A DNA stretch of 64,000 nt from Mycoplasmopsis bovirhinis (GTDB taxonomy: Bacteria; Bacillota_I; Bacilli_A; Mycoplasmatales; Metamycoplasmataceae). Below are positions 19,161 through 32,057 of this stretch, in pieces. The stretch is taken from the NCBI RefSeq assembly GCF_900660515.1, contig NZ_LR214972.1, positions 248,001 through 312,000 of the forward strand. Direction: 5' to 3'. The translations under genes were made by a program, and so were the position numbers. The notes below the pieces were generated by a model. That model made no database searches. It had not been told where the DNA came from and saw only the letters and a program-made list of their open reading frames with translations. Each line of letters opens with the position of its first letter. Within the stretch, counting starts at the first letter, position 1.

Positions 19161-20905
19161 TATTTTTTAGTTTGTTTTAAATTGGTAATATAAGTAATGA
19201 ATTCATCTAACGGCATAGTAATTGATTCATCTTTTCCATACTCACGGTAAGTAATAGTATTAGAAGAATGTTCTTTTTCACCTAAAATTAATTGAATTTT
19301 TGATTTAGAGATTTGTGCTTCCCTAATTTTTTTATTTAATCTTTCTTCACGCAAATCAATTTTAGATCTAAAACCTAAAGCAAAAAGTTTTTGATTTATT
19401 TTTGAAGCATATTCTAAATCATCATCATGGTTAGTAGCTGGAATAACTGTAAGTTGTTTAGGTGCTAACCAAAAAGGAAGCACACCTTTTGTTTGTTCTA
19501 ATAATATTGCGACAAATCTTTCATATGTTCCAATTAACCCACGATGAATTAAAACAGGTGTTTCTTCTTCATTGTTTTTATTAATAAAACTTACATTAAA
19601 TTTTTGTGGTAGTAAAAAGTCAAGTTGTAAGGTTGAAACAGTAATTTCATGACCTAAAGCAGTAAAAATTTGAATATCCATTTTAGGTCCATAAAAAGCT
19701 GCTTCACCAAGTTTTTCTTCATATTTTACACCTAAATTATTTAAGACTATTCGAAGCTGATTTTCAGCTTCATTTCACATTTTGTCATCATTAAAATATT
19801 TATCTTTATTTTCTGGATCTCTTAATGATAATGATACATAGCTAATTTGGATGTTAAAAGCTTCTAAAGTTTCTTTAATTAACTGATACATTGCTTTAAA
19901 TTCATCTGAAATTTGATCTTTGCGAACAAATAAATGTCCTTCAGTTAACAACATTCCCCTTACTCGTTCAAGGCCTGTCAAAGCACCAGATTTTTCATAC
20001 CTGTATAATTGCGATTGTTCTGAATAACGAATTGGTAAATCACGGTATGAATGCTTTTCACTTTTATAACATAAAATATGGTGTGGGCAAGTCATTGGAC
20101 GAGGGATTAAACGTTCATTTTCTACCACGATAGGCTTAAACATATCACTTTTATAATGAGCTAAGTGTCCTGAAATTTGATAAAGTTCCTCTTCACCAAA
20201 GTGTGGTGTTAATAATTCTGTAAAACCATATTCACGATCTTTTTGTAGCACTAAATTTTTAATTTCGTTATGAATATACATTCCATCTTCAAGTCAAAAA
20301 GGTAAACCTTGACCACCTAATTTATTAAATGTAAAAAGTTTCATTTCTTTACCTATTTTACGGTGGTCTCTTTCCTTGCGCTCTTTTAAAATAGCTAAAA
20401 ATTCTTCTAACTCTTGTTTAGTATCTCATGCTGTACCATAAATTCTAGTTAATTGAATGTTATCTGAATTTCCCCTTCAATAAGCACCTGCTAAGTGAAG
20501 TAATTTAAGATGTTTGATGTTTTTAGTATCATTAACATGATCTCCGGCACATAGGTCAGTAAAAATTACTTCATTGTTTTGTGGATCAATTAATGAATAA
20601 AAAGTAATTTCTTTTCTTTGGGCTAATAATTCGTCGTATAATTCTTTTTTGTATGGTTTATTTTCAAAAGAATATTCTTCAATACTAACTTGCTTCATAA
20701 CCAAGTTGCGTGAAGCAAGTTTTTTCATTAATCTTTCGATCTTGCTAAGCTCAGTATCACTAAGAGGTTCTAAAAATTCAAAATCATAGTAAAACCCTTC
20801 TTCAGTAGCTGGACCAAAACCAAGTTTCACACCTGGATATAATCTTTCAGTTGCTGCAGCTAGCAAGTGAGAAGTAGTATGGTTTAATTGTTTATTTGCT
20901 TTCAT
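19160..20905 (-). CDS. thrS: Threonyl-tRNA synthetase lacking the TGS domain
   Basis: 581 residues with TGA as Trp. It charges tRNA-Thr. The N-terminal editing domain is present with both metal-type motifs, HTTSH and CAGDH. The class II core has motif 2 ([25 protein letters not shown]), zinc ligands in MTCPHH and TEGH, and [12 protein letters not shown] in motif 3. The anticodon domain ends the protein. It starts directly at the editing domain ([13 protein letters not shown]), so the roughly 60-residue TGS domain of most ThrRS is absent. ATG 20905 is 6 nt after GGAG; an in-frame TTG at 20926 would not supply a TGS domain. It overlaps trpS by 14 bp. Confidence 0.95.
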
Positions 20906-21902
20906 CATTTTCTCCGTATAGTCCAATTTTTAATTGTAAATTATTAATTGTTTGTTTCGCGAGTAGTTGGGCTTTTTGAGCTCCAACACTAATAATAGCA
21001 TCAACATTTTTTAAATAATATTGATACTTAGTTTGAATTTGTATTAATAAATCTTTAACAGCTTTAGCCACTTCTTCTTTAAAATCTTTATAATTTGAAT
21101 CTCTGAAAATTTCGGCAGCTTGTTCTAAACTAAGATCATTAATCCCAGCATAAATATTTAATAAATTTAAAATGCCAGGTTTTGATTCTGAAAGATAAAT
21201 TTTATTTTCAGAATCAGTTACAGCTTTTAAAACTTTTTTATAAGCGCTTTTTGGATCTTCTAACAAATAAATTGTTGACTTAGGGTTTTTTTGACTTTTT
21301 GACATTTTTACATTTGGATCATTTAATGATTTAATTTTGGAACCAACTTTTGGAACGATTGCTTGAGGAATTTTCAAATTAGTTTGATAGTTTTTATTAA
21401 ATCTTTGAGCAATATTTCTCGTTAATTCTAAATGTTGAATTTGATCTTCACCAACTGGTACAACATCAGGGTTATACAGCAAAATATCTCCAGCCATTAA
21501 AGTAGGATAAGTTAAAATACCAGTTGGAATCTTCTCAGTGCCATTACCTTGTTTTAATTTTGAAGCTTGATCTTTAAATTGAGTCATACGTTTTAATTCA
21601 CCTAAGGTCGTTTGACATAAAGCTAACCATTGCATTTGTGAATGTTCTAAAATTTGTGATTGGTAAAAGATTGCGTTTTTGTGAAAATCAAGTCCACAAG
21701 CTGCATAGAGTGCAACAATTGATTCTCTTTGCTCTTTAAATTCCTTTGAGTTAACTTTACCAGTTGTTAAAGCGTGTAAATCAGCCACAAAAATATATGA
21801 CTCATATTCATTTTGTAATTTCACAAAGTTTTTTATAGCACCAATATAATTACCTAAAGTTAAATCACCAGTTGGTTTAATACCACTCACTAATCTTTTC
21901 AT
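20892..21902 (-). CDS. trpS: Tryptophanyl-tRNA synthetase
   Basis: 336 residues. It charges tRNA-Trp, which in this organism must also serve UGA codons. The HIGH-equivalent is GIKPTGDLTLGNYIGA and KMSKS is intact (NVKMSKSQKNPKS). GEDQIQHLELTR is the family tryptophan/ATP site block. The start is the ATG at 21902, preceded by GGAGGG; 16 extra in-frame codons upstream are not needed. A TATAAT box lies at 21918-21923. Followed by thrS with overlap. Confidence 0.96.
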   Translation of the reverse strand: MKRLVSGIKPTGDLTLGNYIGAIKNFVKLQNEYESYIFVADLHALTTGKVNSKEFKEQRESIVALYAACGLDFHKNAIFYQSQILEHSQMQWLALCQTTLGELKRMTQFKDQASKLKQGNGTEKIPTGILTYPTLMAGDILLYNPDVVPVGEDQIQHLELTRNIAQRFNKNYQTNLKIPQAIVPKVGSKIKSLNDPNVKMSKSQKNPKSTIYLLEDPKSAYKKVLKAVTDSENKIYLSESKPGILNLLNIYAGINDLSLEQAAEIFRDSNYKDFKEEVAKAVKDLLIQIQTKYQYYLKNVDAIISVGAQKAQLLAKQTINNLQLKIGLYGENDESK

Positions 21903-21917
21903 AGCCCTCCATATATT

Positions 21918-21923
21918 ATTATA
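21918..21923 (-). promoter_or_regulatory. Possible trpS promoter -10
   Basis: TATAAT on the minus strand, 15 nt before the trpS ATG, leaving just enough leader for the GGAGG. It would give trpS-thrS their own transcription downstream of coaX. Confidence 0.4.
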
Positions 21924-21945
21924 TAATAATTTAAAATTATTCTTA

Positions 21946-21984
21946 TGCAAGCTTTAAGTCTTGCTATTTAAATTTAAGCTTGCA
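21946..21984 (-). terminator. Hairpin overlapping the coaX stop
   Basis: TGCAAGCTTTAA at 21946-21957 can pair with TTAAGCTTGCA at 21974-21984. On the minus strand it ends in an AT-rich tail. It may terminate the leuS-coaX transcript. Confidence 0.4.
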
Positions 21985-22713
21985 TTTTTGATAAATTAAA
22001 TCTAAAGCATTTATAACACAATACTCAATAATATTTTCTAAATTAAGATTTTGAAAATATTTTAAATTTCCGCCAGTATAAAATACTGGTAAATTATTTT
22101 CGTTAAGATCATTAATTAAACCTTGAATTGAGTAATAAAAACCTTTAATAATCCCTATAGAAATAGCTTCTTGGGTATTTGTGCCTAGAGATTTATTAAT
22201 TTCATAATCTAGCTTCAAAGGATTGATTAAAGAAGCATTGTGAAATAACGAATTTAAGCTAGTTTCAACACCAGGCATAATAATTACTCCTAAAAGATTT
22301 TGATCTGAAATTTTAGTTATAACACTAGCTGTTCCTAAAGAAACTAAAATTGCTGAATTATATTTTTGAGATATAAAATAACTATTTAACAAAATATCAA
22401 TCCCTACTTCATTAAAGTTTATTTCTTGGTTAATCAATATCTTAAGATTATTTTTTAAAAATTTATGGTTAATAAGATATGTTTTAATTTTAAAAATTTT
22501 TAAGAAGTTTAATAATTGTTCTTGTATTTCAAAATTAACACTTGCTAAAAGTGCTTTTGAAAAATTTTTAAATTCGTTAGTTATTTGCTTAAGACAAGTT
22601 TTAAGAGAACTAATATTTAATTCTTTTAAAGATATTATTTTAACTTTTAAATTATTAAAAGTATCTTTATAACCAATTTTTAAACATGAATTACCTAAAT
22701 CTAAATAAAGCAT
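21964..22713 (-). CDS. CoaX-like protein (type III pantothenate kinase family)
   Basis: 249 residues with the ASKHA-type layout of CoaX: DLGNSCLKIG at the N-terminus, GVDILLNSYFI and a LGTAS element in the middle. CoaX phosphorylates pantothenate in coenzyme A synthesis. Two hallmark positions deviate: GxDR reads GVDI and the catalytic Asp of DxGTAT is Ser (VSLGTAS). It is therefore either a divergent enzyme or an inactive relative. It follows leuS with 6 bp between. Confidence 0.7.
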   Translation of the reverse strand: MLYLDLGNSCLKIGYKDTFNNLKVKIISLKELNISSLKTCLKQITNEFKNFSKALLASVNFEIQEQLLNFLKIFKIKTYLINHKFLKNNLKILINQEINFNEVGIDILLNSYFISQKYNSAILVSLGTASVITKISDQNLLGVIIMPGVETSLNSLFHNASLINPLKLDYEINKSLGTNTQEAISIGIIKGFYYSIQGLINDLNENNLPVFYTGGNLKYFQNLNLENIIEYCVINALDLIYQKCKLKFK

Positions 22714-22719
22714 CTTTAA

Positions 22720-25104
<2,385 letters not shown>

Positions 25105-25113
25105 AGTTAATAA

Positions 25114-25119
25114 ATTATA
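25114..25119 (-). promoter_or_regulatory. leuS -10 box, 9 nt before the start
   Basis: TATAAT on the minus strand with 9 nt to the ATG and no Shine-Dalgarno; the expected leader is 0-3 nt. Confidence 0.55.
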
Positions 25120-25206
25120 ACCAAAATTATCTATAAATAAAGTTATATAGTAAATAAATTAAAATATGTTATTATTTATAGTAATAATGTTAATTCAAGG
25201 AGAAAT

Positions 25207-26475
25207 ATGGCAAGATTTATAGATGAAATAACGATTTCTTTACAAGGTGGAAAAGGTGGAAATGGGATGATTTCATTTCGCCGTGAAGCCCACGTTGATA
25301 AAGGTGGGCCTGATGGAGGCGATGGAGGCCGTGGTGGTCATATTTATTTTGTTGGTGATGAAGGAAAAAATACTTTACTTAGTTTTTACAAAAATAAACA
25401 CATTAAAGCCGAAGATGGTGTTAATGGTGGCCCTAAAAACTTATATGGAGCTAATGCTAAAGATACTTATATTAAAGTTCCAATTGGTACTTTAGTATAT
25501 AATGGTAAAAAGTTAATTGCTGATGTTATTGAACCAAAAATACCATATTTAGTTGCAAAAGGTGGTAAAGGTGGAAGAGGTAATAATAAATTCAAAACCT
25601 CAAAAAACACTGCACCTAAGATTGCTGAAAATGGTATGCCTGGAGAAAAGTATGAAGCAAAAATAGTTCTAAAAATATTATCAGATGTTGGGGTAGTTGG
25701 AAAACCTTCAGCGGGTAAATCAACTTTTTTAAATGCAATTTCTAATGCAAAAGCTAAAGTAGCAGATTATGAATTTACCACCCTAGTTCCACAACTAGGT
25801 ATGGTAAAGTATGATGATAAATCGTTTACTATTGCTGATTTACCTGGTTTAATACAAGGAGCTTCGCTTGGTAAAGGTTTAGGTATACAATTTTTAAAAC
25901 ATATTGAAAGGTGCCGAATTATTGCTCATATCATTGATTTTGGTTCAACTAATAAAGATCCAATTAATGATTATGAGGTAATTAATTATGAACTTAAAAG
26001 TTACAACCTTAAATTAGAACAAAAACCGCAATTAATAATTGCAAATAAATCAGATATGGAAGTTTTTGCTACAAATCTGAAAAAATTCAAAGCAAAATAT
26101 CCAAATCTTGAAGTAATTCAAATTTCAGCAATTTTTAGGGAGAATTTAGAAATAGTTAGAGCTAAATTAGCAGAACTAGTGCAAAAATATGCAAATTCAA
26201 CCGTTGAAAAAACTAATGAAGATGAGATAAAAGTTATTGAATATGAACCTGATTTTATTGTGACTTCTCCATATAAAGGTCATTTTAATGTTAGTGGCAA
26301 AAAGGTTCAAGAGCTATATTATAAAATTCCTCTTAATTCATATGATAACTTAGTTCGTTTTAATAATATTTTGAAAAAAATAGGTGTTTGAGACGAACTT
26401 ATTAAAAGAGAAATAAATCCTGGTGATACAGTAACTATTTTTGATTTTGAATTTGAATGAGAAAATGAAAATTAA
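25207..26475 (+). CDS. obgE: GTPase Obg
   Basis: 422 residues with two TGA-Trp codons near the end. Obg is a ribosome-associated GTPase required for late 50S assembly. The Gly-rich Obg fold (GGKGGNGMISFRREAHVDKGGPDGG) is followed by a G domain with GKPSAGKST, DLPGLIQGAS and NKSD, and a C-terminal OCT domain (EYEPDFIVTSPYKGHFNVSG...). AAGGAG lies 5 nt before the ATG. It is divergent from leuS and ends at a strong terminator. Confidence 0.97.
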
Positions 26476-26483
26476 AACTTTAA

Positions 26484-26508
26484 AAACAAGGCAACGCCTT
26501 GTTTTTTT
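26484..26508 (+). terminator. Terminator after obgE
   Basis: AAACAAGGC/GCCTTGTTT stem (26484-26492 with 26496-26504) followed by a T run, 8 bp after the stop. The uvrC -10 box directly follows. Confidence 0.85.
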
Positions 26509-26509
26509 A

Positions 26510-26515
26510 TATAAT
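26510..26515 (+). promoter_or_regulatory. uvrC -10 box, 6 nt before the start
   Basis: TATAAT immediately follows the obgE terminator and is 6 nt from the uvrC ATG at 26522. No Shine-Dalgarno. Confidence 0.6.
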
Positions 26516-26521
26516 TTAATT

Positions 26522-28261
26522 ATGAATAATTTTTCTTTAGACATAATCAAAAAAGTCAATAATTCAGCAAATAAACCAGGAATTTATTTATGAAAAAATT
26601 CTTTGAAACAAATCATATATATTGGTAAAGCTAAAAATATTAAAAAACGTTTAAAACAATATTTACAAGGCTCATTAAATTCTTATAAAACCACTAAAAT
26701 GATTGATGAATTAAATGATTTTGAAGTTATTTACACCCTTAATGAGCGCGATGCTTTGCACCTTGAAGAAAAAATGATTAAAGAACATAAACCAAAATTT
26801 AATATTAAATTAGTTAATTCACAAAAAAACCCATATATTAAAGTTTCTTTAAACCAAAAAAACTTAATTACTTTTAGCTTTAGCTCGAAAGTAATTAAAA
26901 AAGATCCAAAAGATACTTCATTTTACTTTGGCCCATTATTTTATAATGACGAGCACAAAAACTTTATTAATGTTTTAAAAAGCATTTATACTTATAAAGA
27001 TGGTCTTTTAATTACAAAACAAAGTCATCGAAAAGGTATTGAAATCTTTCATGAAATAAAAGAAATTTTTGAATTTAAAAATAATAATTTTAATAAAAAG
27101 CTTGTAGATTTAGAAAAAACCTTTGCTGAAAAATTAGATTTTCAAAGTGCTTTAATGTACAAAAAAGCACAAGAATTTCTAACTAAAACTAGGCAACCGC
27201 AAGTTACTGAAATTCAAAAAATTATTTTAATTGATTATATTTATTTTAAACAAATTAACCATTTTATCTTTGTAGCTCTTAAAACTTATAATTATGGAAT
27301 TGTTACTAATATTTTTATTAAATATTATGAATATAGTGGCTTATTTAATGAGTTTATTGAGGGTTTTTTAAATACTTATTATAATGATAAATTACTGCCA
27401 AAAATAATTTATCTGAACAAAGAAATTGATGCGTTTGATTTAATTTTAAATGATCAAATCCAAAAAGTTGTTAGGTTTGCTAAAGGCGGTATTAATAACA
27501 CTATTTTAGAAAATTTAAAAATTAATATTAAAGAAAAATATAACTCTTTTGGCTTAAGTTTAAATTCGGTAATTTTGCAAGAGCTAAGTTTAAAACTTGG
27601 TTTTAAGGATTTAATAAATAATTTATATATATTTGATAATTCATTTCAAAACCAAAAAGATGGAGTTGGAGTTGTACTAGTTTTTAATCTAAAAACTAGT
27701 ACAAAACCCAAAGTATACAAATGATCTTTAGCAGAAAAAATTAAAAAATTTAATACTGAAGATGATTTAAAATATATGTATTTAAATGCATTACAATTTT
27801 TAAAAGTAAACCAAGATAAAATCAGCCAACATGATTTATTTATAGCTGATGGCGCTATAAACCAAATTAATGAAATTAAAGAAGCTTTACAAAACTATAA
27901 TTTTAGTAATAAAGTTATTGGGTTAGTTAAGAATCATAAACATAAAACTAGCAAAGTTATTAATGATCAAAACAAAGTTTTAGACTTAAACATTGAAACA
28001 TTTAACTTTTTAACTAATATTCAAATTTTAGTTGACAAAAGAGCTAAAGAATATTTAAATAAAACACGTAATAAATTATTAACTAATTCTATTTTAGTTA
28101 ATATCCCTGGGGTTGGAAAGAAAGTTGAAGAAAAATTATTTAGAACTTTTGGCAATATAAAAAATCTCAATAATGCTTCCTTAGATCAAATATCTAAAGT
28201 AGTAAATCAAACTTTAGCATGTAAAATTAAAACATACTTAGATGAAAATTTTGATGACTAG
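26522..28261 (+). CDS. uvrC: Excinuclease ABC subunit C
   Basis: 579 residues with TGA codons (for example 26591 and 27722) as Trp. UvrC makes both incisions in nucleotide excision repair. The GIY-YIG nuclease opens the protein (KPGIYLWKN...IYIGKAKNIKKRL). A UVR motif (LEKTFAEKLDFQSALMYKKA) binds UvrB. The RNase H-like nuclease covers DGVGVVLVFN and ADGAINQ, and a helix-hairpin-helix (NIPGVGKKVEEKLFRTFG) ends it. The ATG follows the -10 box by 6 nt without a Shine-Dalgarno. Confidence 0.96.
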
Positions 28262-28262
28262 T

Positions 28263-28286
28263 AAAACCTCCTTTTGGAGGTTTTTT
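28263..28286 (+). terminator. Terminator after uvrC
   Basis: AAAACCTCC TTTT GGAGGTTTT plus further T, 1 bp after the stop codon. Confidence 0.9.
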
Positions 28287-28289
28287 ATT

Positions 28290-28800
28290 ACCTTATTTAT
28301 ATTAATAAAGAACCTTTAGCTCTTCAGGATCTTTAGATCAGTTTTTTTATAATCAAAAAATATGTTTTCAATTAATCTTAAGAAGCAGTTGTTTTATCAC
28401 TAGCGATTCTCTTGTCAAAATGTAACAAAATCAAGTGCCTCAACACTTTTATTACCAAAATTTGAAAACTCTAATTCTGTAAATAGTTTTTGTTTTAACA
28501 TTAAAATCAATATCGTTTGTATCACCTAATAAACTATATAAAAATGCTAACCAAGATCTTTTTTTATCTTCTTGATTAAAATATACTTGATGTATATTCT
28601 TATTTTTATTGACATTTTTTATAAGCATTAAAAATGCATTATTTGTTCAATTTTATTATATTGTACTATATTGAAAATTCAGTTTCTTTTTTATAAATTT
28701 GCAGCACATTCATTATTTTTCCCAAGATATTAATAATAACTATCCAATAACAATTGTTTTAGTCCAAATATAAATCACTTTGAAAATCAACCAATTTTAC
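28290..28800 (-). pseudogene. Decayed gene remnant, unrecognised
   Basis: The 610 bp between uvrC and rplO contain no intact gene. On the minus strand a few protein-like pieces lie in different frames: KIGWFSKWFIFGLKQLL near 28790-28730, a 58-codon open piece starting at an ATG near 28626 (MLIKNVNKNKNIHQVYFNQ... RSWLAFLYSLLGDTND), and a shifted continuation FGNKSVEALDFVTFWQENR near 28460-28400. The overlap of the last two by frameshift suggests one former gene. No family was recognised. Confidence 0.45.
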
Positions 28801-28840
28801 TAAAAAGTGGTATAAATTATTTATGAAAATAAATATTAAA

Positions 28841-28864
28841 AAACTTCCTTGCAAAAGGAAGTTT
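28841..28864 (-). terminator. Terminator of the ribosomal protein cluster
   Basis: AAACTTCCTT (28841-28850) pairs with AAGGAAGTTT (28855-28864). On the minus strand a T6 run follows, 9 bp after the rplO stop. Confidence 0.85.
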
Positions 28865-28873
28865 TTGTATAAA

Positions 28874-29314
28874 TTATAATTCGATTACTTTTCCACCTGC
28901 TTTTTCTACTGCTTCAAGAGCACTAGCACTAGCTTTGTTAACAGTTATAGTTACTTTTTTAGTTAGTTGACCATTTCCTAATAATTTAATAGGTAAACGT
29001 CTTTTTACAAGACCGGCTTCAAATAATGCTTCAACTGTAATTTGGGCATTATTTTCAAATCTTTCTTCAATATCTTTCAAATTAACCACTTGATATTCAA
29101 CGTGATTTACATTAGTAAATCCACGTTTTCCAATACGGCGGAATCATGGAGTTTGTCCACCTTCAAACCCTAATCTATGACCTTTACGTTTATTTTGTCC
29201 TGATTGACCTTTACCAGCTTGTTTACCTTTACCAGCGGCATGTCCCCGACCTTTACGGTGTTTTTCAACTCTTGAACCTTCAGTGAATTTTAAGTTATGT
29301 AATTTAACTGCCAT
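28874..29314 (-). CDS. rplO: 50S ribosomal protein L15
   Basis: 146 residues with one TGA-Trp (PWFRRIG). Family blocks: [39 protein letters not shown] and the C-terminal beta domain. Start ATG 29314, 2 bp after the rpsE stop. Last gene of the cluster; secY, which usually follows, is not here. Confidence 0.97.
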
Positions 29315-29316
29315 AA

Positions 29317-29997
29317 TTATTTTTTAAGTTCCTTTACATCTTTATCTCTAATGTCTGCAATTTGTTCAGGTGTTCTTAATGATAAAAGAGCTTTAACTGT
29401 TGCTTTAACAACATTAGCTTTTGAACGTGAACCATATGTTTTAGTAACAATATCGCTATAACCTGCAAGTTCAACAACTGCACGTACTGTTCCAGAAGCA
29501 ATAAGTCCTTTCCCTTTAGATGCAGGTTTTAAGATTACTCTTGAAGATAAGAATTTAGCGTTTACTTCGTGAGGAATAGTTCCGGTTTTTTCGTTTAACG
29601 GAACTGTTACTAAATGGTTTTTAGCATCTTTCACAGCTTTTTTAATTGCATCTGGAACTTCATTAGCTTTACCGTGTCCAAATCCAACACTACCTTTTTT
29701 ATTTCCAATAACTACGAAAGCTGAGAAGCTAAATCTTCTTCCACCTTTAACAACTTTTGTTACACGTGCAACATCAATTAATTTTTCACTATATTCTGAT
29801 TCAACTCTTGGACGACGGTCTTTTGAGAATTGTTTTCTTTTTGGATTAAATTCTCTTTTTTGGTTTTCACCTTCTTTTTTAACACCAGGTTTTTGATCAC
29901 GATTAAATGGAGTTTTAGGTCCTTTTTTAACAAAAACTTCTTTAGTTCCTGTTTTAGGTTGTGGATTATTTACTTTGGTTTCTTTTGTTGCGTTCAT
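29317..29997 (-). CDS. rpsE: 30S ribosomal protein S5 with N-terminal extension
   Basis: 226 residues against about 166 usually. The S5 core begins near residue 70 ([22 protein letters not shown]...) and includes [18 protein letters not shown] and the second domain ([22 protein letters not shown]). The first 70 residues are basic, Lys/Pro/Arg-rich and probably unstructured. rpmD (L30), which follows rpsE in many bacteria, is absent. Confidence 0.96.
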   Translation of the reverse strand: MNATKETKVNNPQPKTGTKEVFVKKGPKTPFNRDQKPGVKKEGENQKREFNPKRKQFSKDRRPRVESEYSEKLIDVARVTKVVKGGRRFSFSAFVVIGNKKGSVGFGHGKANEVPDAIKKAVKDAKNHLVTVPLNEKTGTIPHEVNAKFLSSRVILKPASKGKGLIASGTVRAVVELAGYSDIVTKTYGSRSKANVVKATVKALLSLRTPEQIADIRDKDVKELKK

Positions 29998-29999
29998 AA

Positions 30000-30350
30000 C
30001 TAGAAGTTAACTCCCTTTTCTCTAACTGCATCTGCAAATGCTTTAACACGTCCATGGAAAATATATCCACCACGGTCAAATACAACTTCAGAAATTTTTA
30101 ATTGGTTAATTTTTTCACCCATTAGAGCACCTAATTTAGCAGCTGCAGCCACGTTTCCCCCATATTCTGGGAAAGTTAAAGTTGATGCGCTTGTTAAAGT
30201 AACTCCTTGAATATCATCAATTAATTGAGCATATAAGTTTTGGTGTGATTTGAAAACGTTAAGACGAGGTTTTGCAGCTGTCCCTTTAATGTAGTGACGG
30301 CTACGGTTGTGTTTTTGTTTTCTAGCTTGATTTCTTGATAATTTTGCCAT
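30000..30350 (-). CDS. rplR: 50S ribosomal protein L18
   Basis: 116 residues, normal length; 5S rRNA-binding protein. Blocks: [24 protein letters not shown] and the end [26 protein letters not shown]. Between rplF and rpsE. Confidence 0.97.
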   Translation of the reverse strand: MAKLSRNQARKQKHNRSRHYIKGTAAKPRLNVFKSHQNLYAQLIDDIQGVTLTSASTLTFPEYGGNVAAAAKLGALMGEKINQLKISEVVFDRGGYIFHGRVKAFADAVREKGVNF

Positions 30351-30371
30351 AATTTTAACCTATAAAGCTTC

Positions 30372-30914
30372 TTATTTTTTAGAAGCTGTTTTCCCTTCTT
30401 TACGTCTGATTTGTTCACCTTTGTAAGAAATACCCTTACCTGAGTAAACACTTGGTCTTCTAACATCACGAACTAATGAAGCAAAGTGTCCAACACTTTG
30501 TTTATTAATTCCTTCAACTGAAACTTCAGTTGGTTTTGCAACAGTAACTTTAACATCTGATGGAACATTTAAAGTAACGTTATGGCTGTAACCTGCAGAG
30601 ATAACTAATTGAGAACCAGTTAAGACTGCTTTGTATCCAACCCCTTTAATTTCTAGATCTTTACGGAATCCTTTTGAAACTCCTAAGATCATATTTGAGA
30701 TATGTGAGTTTGTTGTACCATGTAATTGTTTGGTAGTTTTTTGGTCGTTAGCACGAACTGTTCTAACTTCATTATTTTCAACAACAACAGAGATTAATGG
30801 ACTAAATTCTCTAGTTAATGTTCCTAAAGCACCTTTAACAGTAACTTTAGAACCTTCAACACTAACACTTGTTCCAGCTGGGATTGCTAAAACACGATTT
30901 CCGACACGAGACAT
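30372..30914 (-). CDS. rplF: 50S ribosomal protein L6
   Basis: 180 residues from the ATG at 30914 (MSRVGNRVLAIPAG), the family's usual start. An in-frame codon 15 nt upstream lies inside the end of rpsH. Two L6 domains; the C-terminal signature PSVYSGKGISYKGEQIRRKEGKTA is present. The start overlaps the region just after the rpsH stop (30926). Confidence 0.96.
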   Translation of the reverse strand: MSRVGNRVLAIPAGTSVSVEGSKVTVKGALGTLTREFSPLISVVVENNEVRTVRANDQKTTKQLHGTTNSHISNMILGVSKGFRKDLEIKGVGYKAVLTGSQLVISAGYSHNVTLNVPSDVKVTVAKPTEVSVEGINKQSVGHFASLVRDVRRPSVYSGKGISYKGEQIRRKEGKTASKK

Positions 30915-30925
30915 TTGGCTACCTA

Positions 30926-31318
30926 TCAAATGTAAGCGATGATTTCACCACCTACATTTTCCTTTCTAGCTTCTGTACCTGTCATTAGTCCTTTTGATGT
31001 TGAGATAATTACTGTACCATAACCTGATAAAATAGCTGGAATTTCATCTGATTTAACATAAACTCTTAAACCAGGTTTTGAAACTCTTTTAATACCAACA
31101 ATTGCTGATTGATTCTTTTTGTATTTTAAAGTGATTACTAATGATTTTTTAACTCCTTCACCTTCAACAGAATATGAAGAAATGTACCCTTCTCTTTCAA
31201 TTAATTTAACGATAGCTTCTTTTTTAACTGAATAAGGAACTGAAAGTGATCTATGTTTTCTAGCGTTAGCGTTTTTAACACGAACAACTAAATCTGAAAT
31301 TGGATCTGTAATAAACAT
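30926..31318 (-). CDS. rpsH: 30S ribosomal protein S8
   Basis: 130 residues from ATG 31318 (MFITDPISDLVVRVKNA). A TTG three codons earlier overlaps the rpsN stop and is less likely. The C-terminal S8 signature GYGTVIISTSKGLMTGTEA is present. S8 represses the spc operon in E. coli; no comparable leader is evident here. Confidence 0.96.
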   Translation of the reverse strand: MFITDPISDLVVRVKNANARKHRSLSVPYSVKKEAIVKLIEREGYISSYSVEGEGVKKSLVITLKYKKNQSAIVGIKRVSKPGLRVYVKSDEIPAILSGYGTVIISTSKGLMTGTEARKENVGGEIIAYI

Positions 31319-31320
31319 AA

Positions 31321-31506
31321 TTATCAACTCGCTTTCTTCACACCAGGAATTTTACCTTCGTGTGCTAAATTTCTAAAACATACACGGCAAACTTTAAATT
31401 TTCTTAAAACTGCGTGTGGTCTACCACATAATTCGCAACGTGTGTAAGCACGGGTAGAAAATTTTGGATGACGTTTAGCTTTTTCAATTAATGCTTTTCT
31501 TGCCAT
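31321..31506 (-). CDS. rpsN: 30S ribosomal protein S14, zinc type
   Basis: 61 residues, ending KKASW because the penultimate TGA is Trp; the stop is TAA 31321. Four cysteines (CELCGRPH and CRVC) form the zinc ribbon of the short S14 type. It overlaps rplE by one base. Confidence 0.97.
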
Positions 31507-32051
31507 TATTTAGCTCCTTTTTTCTCAAATGGTACACCAAGAAGTTCTAATAAACTTCTTGCTTCATCATCAGTATTTGCACTTGTAACAATTAAAACAT
31601 CTAATCCCTTAATACGACGAATTTTGTCAAATTCTATTTCAGGGAAAATAATTTGTTCTTTAATCCCTAAAGCAAAGTTACCTCTACCATCAAAAGCTTT
31701 AGGATTAACACCACGAAAATCACGAACACGTGGCAATGCAATGTTAATTAATTTTTCTAAGAACTCTCACATTCTTTCTCTACGAAGGGTAACTTTCCCT
31801 CCCATAGGCATACCTTCACGTAATTTTCATGAGGCATTTGATTTTTTGGCTTTAGTTTCAAATGGTTTTTGACTTGAAATTAAAGTTAATTCATTTAATA
31901 CTTCTTCAATAGCTTTTGAATTTGATACTTCTTTACCAGCAGTCATATTTAAAACAACTTTTTCAATTCTTGGAACTTGCATTAATGATGAGTAGTTGTA
32001 TTTTTCTTTAAGAGCAGGAACAGCTTTTTCTAAATATCTTTCTTTTAACAT
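31506..32051 (-). CDS. rplE: 50S ribosomal protein L5
   Basis: 181 residues with TGA-Trp codons. L5 contacts 5S rRNA and P-site tRNA. Blocks: [12 protein letters not shown] near the N-terminus, [11 protein letters not shown] and [20 protein letters not shown]. Between rplX and rpsN. Confidence 0.97.
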
Positions 32052-32057
32052 AATTTA

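Noticed and set aside
20906-20926. ThrRS start at TTG 20926
   Set aside because: The GGAG fits ATG 20905, and the extra seven residues add no domain.
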